DNA of 5,007 nucleotides. Source: an uncultured Oscillospiraceae bacterium (GTDB lineage: Bacteria; Bacillota; Clostridia; Oscillospirales; Oscillospiraceae). Below are positions 1 through 5,007 of this stretch, in pieces. The stretch is taken from positions 1-5,007 of the forward strand of contig CAKUJL010000123.1 of the NCBI GenBank assembly GCA_934661715.1, read 5' to 3'. Both the position numbers and the translations under genes were made by a program. How positions within the stretch are numbered: position 1 is the stretch's first letter; every line of letters starts with the position of its first letter. Under the pieces are notes generated by a model. It saw only the letters and a list, made by a program, of their open reading frames with translations, ran no database searches and was not told the DNA's origin.

Positions 1-18
1 GACGATTTCGAGGACTTT

Positions 19-63
19 TGGTACGCCGTGAGGGATTCGAACCCCCGGCCTTCTGGTCCGTAG
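19..63 (-). tRNA. Partial tRNA-Arg(ACG): 3' fragment, probable att site
   Basis: Read on the minus strand, this is the 3' part of a tRNA. It has an anticodon loop CTACGGA (57-63, anticodon ACG), the 3' strand of the anticodon stem CCAGA (52-56), a five-base variable loop AGGCC (47-51), a T-arm with GGGGG / TTCGAAT / CCCTC (30-46), a 3' acceptor strand ACGGCGT (23-29), discriminator A (22) and an encoded CCA (19-21). The bases 5' of the anticodon loop (64-68) do not pair with the 3' anticodon stem, and no D-arm or 5' acceptor strand follows, so it cannot make a functional tRNA. The anticodon loop and variable region match Firmicutes tRNA-Arg(ACG). A copy running from the anticodon loop to CCA is the usual core left when a tyrosine-recombinase element integrates into a tRNA gene. 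An intact tRNA-Arg at the far end of an element is predicted but lies outside the window. Confidence 0.85.
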
Positions 64-78
64 GTTGTCTCAAGGGTC

Positions 79-113
79 AATCGGAGCCGTTTCGGCTCCG
101 ATTTGTGCTTTTT
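79..113 (+). terminator. Strong hairpin followed by T-run, possible intrinsic terminator
   Basis: AATCGGAGCCG (79-89) and CGGCTCCGATT (93-103) form a perfect 11-bp stem around a TTT loop. A TTTTT run follows at 109-113, after a short spacer. Read rightwards this resembles a rho-independent terminator, although the T-run starts five bases after the stem, which weakens the call. Read leftwards there is no T-run after the stem, so it is not a good terminator for the minus-strand operon. No convincing plus-strand gene lies to its left in the window. The hairpin may therefore serve a gene beyond the left edge or be a structural part of the integrated element's end. Confidence 0.45.
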
Positions 114-176
114 GCCACCGTTCGCTCGGCGGGTTTTCCATTGTTTCCGTCCAGCCCTGCCCGTTCCAATTCCATT

Positions 177-195
177 CTGGGTCAAAACTGGGTCA
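177..195. repeat. Tandem CTGGGTCA direct repeat near the tRNA fragment
   Basis: CTGGGTCA occurs at 177-184 and again at 188-195, an 11-base period close to one helical turn. A third, shorter copy, GGGTCA, lies at 74-79 beside the tRNA fragment. Short direct repeats flanking a tRNA core site resemble the arm-type binding sites that tyrosine recombinases use beside their crossover core. The repeats are seen directly; the function is inference, and chance or a relic of coding sequence is possible. Confidence 0.3.
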
Positions 196-426
196 GAGGC
201 TGTAATATCTTACATGATAAAAAGCACAGAAAGCCTGACACATCCAAGCCATGTGAGAGCCTCGGATATCTTATCGATTCCGGAGCCTTCTACGTGTAAA
301 TATCCGACATACTCAATACTGGTTGCCCATGCCGAAATATTTGAAGCCACAGATGATTATAATGCTTATAATAGCGATATCATAGACAGCAGCAGACCGC
401 CGTTGGATAACTTGTCTAATCAATCA

Positions 427-2400
427 TTAATAAACATCCATTGCCTTTAAGTACTCTACGATATCACGACCTTCTGCGATTCCGTGATACATCTTCCTTG
501 CCTGTTTACCATCACCGATACTGACACAGGGGATTCCAGATGCCTCAAGGACACGCCATATGTCTGTCTCCACAGGCTTGGATCTCAGACCAAGGGCACA
601 GAAGGCGTAATCATAAGGAATTTCTTTTTGTTCACCGCCACAGAAAACCAGAACGCTGTCATCACGCACTTCTTTCACGCGGTGAGAGAGGAGAGTAACC
701 ACCTTGTGCTTAGCGAAAACTTCCAGAGTGTACTGCTTGCTGAAGGTATCCTGTCCGCGACCGATCTCCGGAAGCATCTCCACAATGGTCACCTGATTAC
801 CGTTCTCTGCAAAGAATTCCGCGATATCCAACGCCACGGGACCGCCTCCCGCCAAGAGAATCTGCTTCCCGGTGATGTCTGCTTCCTTATCCAAGTTTTT
901 CAGAAACCCATTCACATCCGTCACCCGTCCGTTGGGGGCATTCAAACGTTCTTGCAGACCGGGGATAGCGGGATGGAAGGGTTCGGAGCCAATACTCCAC
1001 ACCACCAAATCCGGCTTGAAGGCACGAATTAACTCGGACGTTGCGATGACTCCGGTGAGGCAGGTCAGGTTTTTCAGGCCATCTGCCCGGTGTAGCATGT
1101 AGTCCAGCAAACGCTGCATACGGAACTTGCGGGGAATTTTGGCAATCTTTCGTAGCCAACCGCCCAGTTCCGCTTCCTTCTCCAAAAGCGTAACGGTACA
1201 TCCGGTTTCCGCGGCGGTACAGGCTGCCTCTAGACCACTGACGCCGCCGCCAACGACCACTACGTTGCAGCGCTTTTTCACTTGGTGGATCTTATGCCAT
1301 TCCTCCCTATCAATGGAAGGATTTACTGTACAGCGGATGGGCTGATTCAAATCAAGACGGTGAGCCACGCAGCCGGTGTTGCAGGATATGCAGGGACGGA
1401 TATACACATCTCTACCAGTCTGAGCCTTCATGGCCCATTGGGGATCCGCAATCAGGCCGCGACCGATGACAACCAAATCTGTCTCGCCCTGGGTGATGAG
1501 CTCGTTTGCCATTTTCGGATCTCGGATATTGCCCATGACTGCGCAGGGGATGCCGAATCGCTCCTTCACAGCTCTGGCGAGATAGGTGCGCCAACCGTCA
1601 GGCAGTTGGGCAACATCCATGGCATACTTAATACCTACAGAGGCATCAATAATATCCACGCCATCCTTAAGGGTCTCCATAATAGCCAGAGACTCCTCCA
1701 ACGTGTTTCCTGTTTCAGTAAATTCCTCCAAGCTGAGGCGAATCATGATGGGATAATTTTCACCCACGGCTTTGCGCACCTCGTCGATGACCAGGCGGCA
1801 AAAGCGAGCCCGATTTTCCACGCTACCACCGAATTCGTCTGTACGATGGTTCCAAGTGGCGGAAAGGAATTGATTGAGCAGATACCCGTGACCAGCGTGA
1901 ATCTCCACAGCGTCAAAACCGGCATTCTTGGCCCGCGCCGCCGCCCGACCATACTGCTTGGTCAGGCGATAAATTTCTTCAACACTCAGTTCCTCGGTAA
2001 AGGAGCCGTCTGCCAGAGAAATATGGGAAGCCGAGACCGGTGTACAGCCAATCCTTGCAGGGATTGCGGTGCAACCGGCATGGTTAATCTGCACGGAGGT
2101 ACAACAACCATAGCGGTGCATGGTTTCGTTAAAGGTATAGAGCGAAGGTATGAAGCAGTCCTGATCCAGACGCAGTTGGGTGGTGCCGTTGGCCCCTTTG
2201 GGGAAGTCCACACAGACGTTCTCCAGAATGATGAGTCCCACTCCTCCGGCGGCTCGGAGGCGGTAATACTCAATATGCTCCGGACTCATTTGACCGTCGC
2301 TCTGTGCGAAGTTGCTGCCCATAGGTGACATGACAATACGGTTTTTCAGTGTCATGGATTTGATTTGAAACGGGGAAAAAAGCATGTTGTAATTGTTCAT
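427..2400 (-). CDS. NADH:flavin oxidoreductase, OYE / 2,4-dienoyl-CoA reductase type (FMN, 4Fe-4S, FAD)
   Basis: A 657-residue cytosolic enzyme with the domain order of FadH, 2-enoate reductase, BaiCD/BaiH and trimethylamine dehydrogenase. Residues 1-330 form the old yellow enzyme TIM barrel: NRIVMSPM at 20-27, the active-site motif HAGHGYL with His168, His171 and Tyr173, R221-L-S, and the FMN-phosphate motif VIGRG near 311-315. A cysteine cluster C337-x2-C340-x3-C344-x12-C357 binds [4Fe-4S]. An FAD Rossmann motif VVVGGGVSG lies at 381-389, and a second nucleotide motif LAGGGPVALD at 516-525. Glu541 at the end of the next strand favours NADH over NADPH. Gly28 sits where YqjM-type enzymes have the redox Cys, as is usual in the Fe-S subgroup. 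Electrons should pass NADH to FAD to Fe-S to FMN to an activated C=C bond. ATG 2398-2400 was chosen because AAAGGA (2409-2414) lies 8 bases upstream; a longer frame from 2475 would overlap the preceding gene by 62 bases and adds nothing family-like. Last gene of the operon. The substrate is unknown. Confidence 0.93.
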   Translation of the reverse strand: MNNYNMLFSPFQIKSMTLKNRIVMSPMGSNFAQSDGQMSPEHIEYYRLRAAGGVGLIILENVCVDFPKGANGTTQLRLDQDCFIPSLYTFNETMHRYGCCTSVQINHAGCTAIPARIGCTPVSASHISLADGSFTEELSVEEIYRLTKQYGRAAARAKNAGFDAVEIHAGHGYLLNQFLSATWNHRTDEFGGSVENRARFCRLVIDEVRKAVGENYPIMIRLSLEEFTETGNTLEESLAIMETLKDGVDIIDASVGIKYAMDVAQLPDGWRTYLARAVKERFGIPCAVMGNIRDPKMANELITQGETDLVVIGRGLIADPQWAMKAQTGRDVYIRPCISCNTGCVAHRLDLNQPIRCTVNPSIDREEWHKIHQVKKRCNVVVVGGGVSGLEAACTAAETGCTVTLLEKEAELGGWLRKIAKIPRKFRMQRLLDYMLHRADGLKNLTCLTGVIATSELIRAFKPDLVVWSIGSEPFHPAIPGLQERLNAPNGRVTDVNGFLKNLDKEADITGKQILLAGGGPVALDIAEFFAENGNQVTIVEMLPEIGRGQDTFSKQYTLEVFAKHKVVTLLSHRVKEVRDDSVLVFCGGEQKEIPYDYAFCALGLRSKPVETDIWRVLEASGIPCVSIGDGKQARKMYHGIAEGRDIVEYLKAMDVY

Positions 2401-2408
2401 CGCATAGT

Positions 2409-2414
2409 TCCTTT
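2409..2414 (-). promoter_or_regulatory. Ribosome binding site of the flavin reductase, touching the upstream stop codon
   Basis: AAAGGA on the minus strand, 8 bases before ATG 2398-2400. Its first base is the last base of the TAA stop (2414-2416) of the amidohydrolase-fold gene. Ribosomes ending that gene would therefore stop next to this site, which suggests translational coupling. It also decides the start codon in favour of 2400 rather than 2475. Confidence 0.75.
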
Positions 2415-3370
2415 TAGTCGAGCTCAAAGAATCTCTTGGCATTGTTGTATAGAATGTTCTCCTTGGTCTTGTCACTCAGCGGCAGATTCTCAACATGCCG
2501 AATCAGAGTGGCCAGAGGCACACCCATCATGGCCCAGTCAGAGGCGAAAGTGAACTTGTCGGGGAAGTTGTGTTCAATGGCATAGAGCAGCATCTCAAAG
2601 CCGCTACCAGGGACGGTTAGCTTCTTGGGATCCATGATTTCCATGTTCATATACAGATTGCGGTGGCGCATCACCAGACCCACAATGTCGGGGATCCAAG
2701 GCCAGCCACCCACAGTCGCCATGATTTTCAAATCCGGGAAATGGCAGGCAACCTCATCGATGCAGCGAGGATGCCCCAAATCATAGGGCAATGGGATGAT
2801 GAGGTTCATGTTAGTGTAAATGAACACCGGGATGCCCAATTCCTCGGCTTTTGCGTATAAAGGGTAACAGCGCTTATCGTTGGCAGGCATACCGATGCGG
2901 ATTGGAGATAGATACAGAGCGGACAACCCCAACTCCTTCACACAGTATTCCAGTTCCCGAACAGCGGCCATGCCCTTGCTGGGATCTATATAGGCGGCAC
3001 CCTTTAGACGAGTAGGATACTTGGAAACGATTTCGGCGGTACGCAGATTGTTCCGGTCATGGGTGCCGGTGAAGCCCCACTCCACGCCCAACTCGTCCAA
3101 CTGCTCCATAAACCGGTCCATGGTGATGTTGTACTGCTTGGCGCGCTCGGTGACCACACGCTTGAACTCGTCTTCACCTTGCTCAGCAACGATTTTATCC
3201 AACTCATCCAAGGTGAAGCCGATGGCCTTTGCTTCGGCACCCTGGAAGAAACGACGGTAGCCATCGCGGGCTTTGGGTCCGGTTCCTAAACAGTACTGGC
3301 TCAACCGATTGAGATACAGATCATCACCAGTTGGCAGGTCCAGATACAGGTCGATCACTTTTCTGCTCAT
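2414..3370 (-). CDS. Amidohydrolase-2-fold (ACMSD-like TIM barrel) protein lacking the metal-binding histidines
   Basis: A 318-residue protein with the layout of the amidohydrolase family 2 (ACMSD, gamma-resorcylate decarboxylase, LigI relatives). It has an N-terminal strand VIDLYLD (5-11), a long helical insertion (about 20-95), barrel strands such as PVFIYTN (181-187), KIMATVGGWPW (215-225), FTFASDW (273-279), and the family's C-terminal helix ENILYNNAKRFFEL (304-317). The family's metal ligands are replaced: the D-x-H-x-H motif is D7-L-Y9-L-D11, the His of 'PVxxHxG' is Tyr185, and the His of 'HxGG' is Thr219. Only the late Asp (Asp278) remains. Classical zinc-dependent hydrolysis or decarboxylation is therefore unlikely. 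A metal-independent lactonase (as in LigI), hydratase, lyase or binding role is possible. No signal peptide, so cytosolic. Start ATG 3368-3370 has AAGGAGGA 7 bases upstream. Middle gene of the operon, 13 bases from the reductase. Family assignment is firm; the reaction is unknown. Confidence 0.85.
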   Translation of the reverse strand: MSRKVIDLYLDLPTGDDLYLNRLSQYCLGTGPKARDGYRRFFQGAEAKAIGFTLDELDKIVAEQGEDEFKRVVTERAKQYNITMDRFMEQLDELGVEWGFTGTHDRNNLRTAEIVSKYPTRLKGAAYIDPSKGMAAVRELEYCVKELGLSALYLSPIRIGMPANDKRCYPLYAKAEELGIPVFIYTNMNLIIPLPYDLGHPRCIDEVACHFPDLKIMATVGGWPWIPDIVGLVMRHRNLYMNMEIMDPKKLTVPGSGFEMLLYAIEHNFPDKFTFASDWAMMGVPLATLIRHVENLPLSDKTKENILYNNAKRFFELD

Positions 3371-3377
3371 TGTACAG

Positions 3378-3385
3378 TCCTCCTT
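3378..3385 (-). promoter_or_regulatory. Strong ribosome binding site of the amidohydrolase-fold gene
   Basis: AAGGAGGA on the minus strand, 7 bases before ATG 3368-3370, is a near-perfect complement to the 16S rRNA 3' end. It lies in the 49-base gap after the symporter stop. That gap holds no terminator hairpin, which supports co-transcription. This gene carries the strongest visible site of the three, so its protein may be made in comparatively large amounts. Confidence 0.8.
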
Positions 3386-3419
3386 AATTAGTTAGATACA
3401 GAATAAATGGTTGGGGGAA

Positions 3420-4802
3420 TCACTCCTTGACAGCGGGTTTGTCGCTGGTCATCAGACTGACCACAACATAGGTGATAGCAGCGGGGATGATGGGAAACAC
3501 ACCGGCCATGGGAACTTTCAGCCCGAACCAGATAGCGACAACGATGACCATGCCGACGAGGGAAGATGCTACAGCACCCTTGGTTGTGCCGCGCTTCCAC
3601 AGAGCGCCGCCGACGAAGGGAACAAAGCAGGCAGCAGCAAGGAAAGCATAGCAGTTGCTGAACAGGTTCAGCATGCTGTTGAAGGTTAGGGCCAGAACCA
3701 GTGCGATGCCGCTGGCAACCACGTTGACCACATTGGAGAAGGTCTTGAGCTGCTTTTCGCTGGCTTTCTTGTTCAGCACAATGGTCCAGATATCGCGAAC
3801 CAGAATTGCGGACAGCATGATCAGGCCGCCGTCAATAGTGGACATGACCGCAGCCAAAGCTGCAGCGATGATCAGAGCGGCAACGACGGGTGACAGTTCA
3901 TTGAGGATAACTGTGAAGAAAGCGGAACTGCCGGAAGCACCGTAAGCGGCTGCGCCATAGGAGCCGATGAAAGCAGGCATCAGGGCCAGAGGAGCCATGA
4001 CCACGAAAGCAACGATGCAGGCCATCTTGGATACACGCGCGCTCTTGGCGGAAGTAATGCGCAGGAAGTTATTCTGGTTGGTAACCTGACCCAGCATCAG
4101 GGGAACGGTCATAAATACCAGAGCCTCAAAGTCCATGCCCTTGAAGTTTAAGGAGGTGGGGCTGGCAGTACCGTTGGCAACGGCGTCTTTCAGGAAGCCA
4201 TAAGCGCCATTCCGGAACAGCACGAAGGTGGTCAGCACCAAGCCTACAGTGATGATGATGGTCTGGACGACAGAGGTGGCATAAGCGCCCCACAGACCGG
4301 ACATCTGGGAATATAGCAGGACCACTACGACGATGGTCACAGCGCCCAGAGTGCCGCTGAAGCCCAGAGCCTCAAACAGGGCCTTGCCTGCCATAATTTG
4401 ACCGCCGAAGACGCCGACCACGGACAGAGATTGACTTAAGTCAAAGATTACGCCGGGAATCTGGCTGTTATAACGCTCTCTGTAGAAGTCAGACAGAGTG
4501 AGATAGTCGTGCTTGTAGATGAAGTCGTTCAGGCAGAACGCCACCATCAGGCAGGAAACGGCGCAGGCAATGCCGTAAACTCCGCCTGCCAAACCTATGG
4601 CGGCGCCGTCGGAAGCACCACCGACAACGAAACCGTTGCCGATATGAGCGCCAATGTAACCGCCGGCCAACAGGATGACACCGCCACTCTTACCCATGCG
4701 CAGATAGCTGTCAAAAGTCTCTGAGTGCTTCCTGCCCATCCATCCGATAGCGAGCATACTCGCAAAGTAGATTACAAGAACAATACCAATTGTAGCCAGC
4801 AT
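3420..4802 (-). CDS. Sodium:solute symporter (SSS) family permease
   Basis: A 460-residue, very hydrophobic inner-membrane protein of the SSS family (PutP, SglT and PanF relatives; LeuT fold). It probably has 12-13 membrane helices, and its length is at the short end of the usual range. The first helix follows the start directly (about 3-20). The glycine-rich segment GGYIGAHIGNGF (47-58) corresponds to the unwound first core helix. LSDFYRERYN (103-112) is the family's 'lpdf..eRY' loop. The signature helix AAALAAVMSTIDGGLIMLS (313-331) contains Ser321-Thr322-Ile323-Asp324, where PutP/vSGLT-type carriers place sodium-site hydroxyl residues; RD at 336-337 closes it. Start ATG 4800-4802 follows AGAAGGAGAG (4809-4818) at good spacing. 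First gene of the operon, so it presumably imports the substrate of the two downstream enzymes by Na+ symport. Residues cannot name the solute; a carboxylate is the commonest guess for such neighbours, but amino acids or sugars are possible. Confidence 0.92.
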   Translation of the reverse strand: MLATIGIVLVIYFASMLAIGWMGRKHSETFDSYLRMGKSGGVILLAGGYIGAHIGNGFVVGGASDGAAIGLAGGVYGIACAVSCLMVAFCLNDFIYKHDYLTLSDFYRERYNSQIPGVIFDLSQSLSVVGVFGGQIMAGKALFEALGFSGTLGAVTIVVVVLLYSQMSGLWGAYATSVVQTIIITVGLVLTTFVLFRNGAYGFLKDAVANGTASPTSLNFKGMDFEALVFMTVPLMLGQVTNQNNFLRITSAKSARVSKMACIVAFVVMAPLALMPAFIGSYGAAAYGASGSSAFFTVILNELSPVVAALIIAAALAAVMSTIDGGLIMLSAILVRDIWTIVLNKKASEKQLKTFSNVVNVVASGIALVLALTFNSMLNLFSNCYAFLAAACFVPFVGGALWKRGTTKGAVASSLVGMVIVVAIWFGLKVPMAGVFPIIPAAITYVVVSLMTSDKPAVKE

Positions 4803-5007
4803 ATTTTTCTCTCCTTCTGTTTTGTGATTTTTTGTTTTCTGACTGGTGGTACGCGGGATATCCTCTATTGCTTATTGCTTCTTCCACCTCCTCTTGTCTG
4901 TTTGGACAGCCGTGAGCAAAACTCCAAAAGAGTAGTAATTGCAATGGTTTCCGGTCATGGCTGAAACCGAAAATCACTCATATGATATAGAAAGCGGAGC
5001 CCCTTTT
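4803..5007 (-). promoter_or_regulatory. Operon leader / promoter region, promoter not resolved
   Basis: About 205 bases upstream of the symporter contain no convincing gene and should hold the operon's control region. On the minus strand a TATATC-like -10 candidate lies near 4984-4989, but its -35 partner would fall at or beyond the window edge. TTGCAA at 4938-4943 lacks a good -10 at 16-18 bases. A dyad GGTTTC (4946-4951) / GAAACC (4963-4968) with an 11-base spacer could be a regulator operator. A purine-rich tract includes AAGAGGAGGTGG (4884-4895), which looks like a ribosome binding site but has no start codon at a usable distance. No regulator gene is visible; it may lie to the right of the window. 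A transcription start cannot be fixed from sequence alone. Confidence 0.35.
4809..4818 (-). promoter_or_regulatory. Ribosome binding site of the symporter gene
   Basis: AGAAGGAGAG on the minus strand; its GGAG core ends 8 bases before ATG 4800-4802. The A-rich stretch around it is typical of an open, unstructured initiation region. It supports this ATG as the start of the operon's first gene. Confidence 0.7.

Larger units (their letters stand above)
64..426. other. Intergenic stretch, probably the end of an integrated element
   Basis: About 360 bases separate the tRNA fragment from the stop codon of the flavin reductase gene. Apart from the hairpin and direct repeats listed separately, no gene is convincing. 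Open frames cross it on both strands but lack ribosome binding sites and recognisable motifs. The longest minus-strand candidates are a 46-codon frame from a GTG at 350 to a stop at 210, and a stop-to-stop frame ending at 70 whose last residues read ETAPIDP. Either could be a decayed gene end. The part from about 200 to 426 looks more AT-rich than the operon and includes two TTATAAT copies (358-364 and 366-372) without a matching -35 box. No clear rho-independent terminator follows the operon on the minus strand. Confidence 0.5.

Noticed and set aside
70..209. Minus-strand frame ending ETAPIDP, considered as the C-terminal tail of a truncated integrase
   Set aside because: The location beside an att-like site is suggestive, but no catalytic tyrosine-recombinase motif is present and the frame has no start, so it is not called as a gene.
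18..450. Two overlapping plus-strand open frames of 93 and 115 codons (18-299 and 103-450)
   Set aside because: The first reads through the antisense of the tRNA fragment, which gives the well-known spurious 'REGFEPPAFWSV' peptide. Neither has a convincing ribosome binding site or domain, and the second runs antisense into the reductase end.
1282..2328. Long plus-strand open frame of 348 codons antisense to the reductase
   Set aside because: It is a shadow of the reductase coding frame. The minus-strand protein has complete FMN, Fe-S and FAD motifs, whereas the plus-strand product has no recognisable domain.
2401..2475. N-terminal extension of the flavin reductase starting at 2475
   Set aside because: It overlaps the amidohydrolase-fold gene, its residues do not resemble the family N-terminus, and ATG 2398-2400 has its own ribosome binding site followed directly by the family-typical LFSPFQI.
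4923..4950. Possible sigma-54 promoter elements (TTGGAG...TTGCTC and CCGGAAACCATTGCA)
   Set aside because: The GG-to-GC spacing is 4 or 8 bases in the tested cases, not the required 10.
4711..4977. Minus-strand open frame of 88 codons in the leader, overlapping the symporter start out of frame
   Set aside because: It has no ribosome binding site before its ATG, overlaps the symporter start by about 90 bases in another frame, and has no recognisable domain.

Overview
The window suggests a strictly anaerobic, probably gut-associated Clostridia member, perhaps of the Oscillospiraceae or Lachnospiraceae. The basis is strong AAGGAGG-type ribosome binding sites, a moderate GC content, an Fe-S/FMN/FAD 'old yellow' reductase of the enoate / bile-acid reductase kind, and a tRNA-Arg sequence of Firmicutes type. 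The placement is inference from general features; no species marker is present.

Layout: nearly everything real lies on the minus strand. Reading from the right edge leftwards there is (1) a purine-rich leader of about 200 bases (4803-5007) with no certain promoter; (2) a sodium:solute symporter (SSS) family permease (3420-4802); (3) after 49 bases, an amidohydrolase-2-fold protein (2414-3370); (4) after 13 bases, a multidomain NADH:flavin oxidoreductase with FMN, [4Fe-4S] and FAD/NAD(P) modules (427-2400). Spacing, shared strand, good ribosome binding sites and lack of internal terminators make these a three-gene operon. The left 426 bases carry no convincing gene. They hold a 45-base 3' fragment of a tRNA-Arg(ACG) gene at 19-63, broken exactly at the anticodon loop, next to an 11-bp hairpin and GGGTCA direct repeats. 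This is the typical scar (attachment site) left by a tyrosine-recombinase-integrated element.

Working model (inference): the symporter imports a small organic acid or similar solute, the amidohydrolase-fold protein handles an intermediate, and the Fe-S flavoenzyme reduces an activated C=C bond, possibly as an electron sink. The substrate cannot be read from the sequence. The most striking point is that the amidohydrolase-fold protein lacks all the metal-binding histidines of its family while keeping the rest of the fold signature, so it is probably a metal-independent enzyme or a non-hydrolytic relative. The polarity of the tRNA scar puts the operon on the element side of the junction, so the operon may be cargo of an integrated element.
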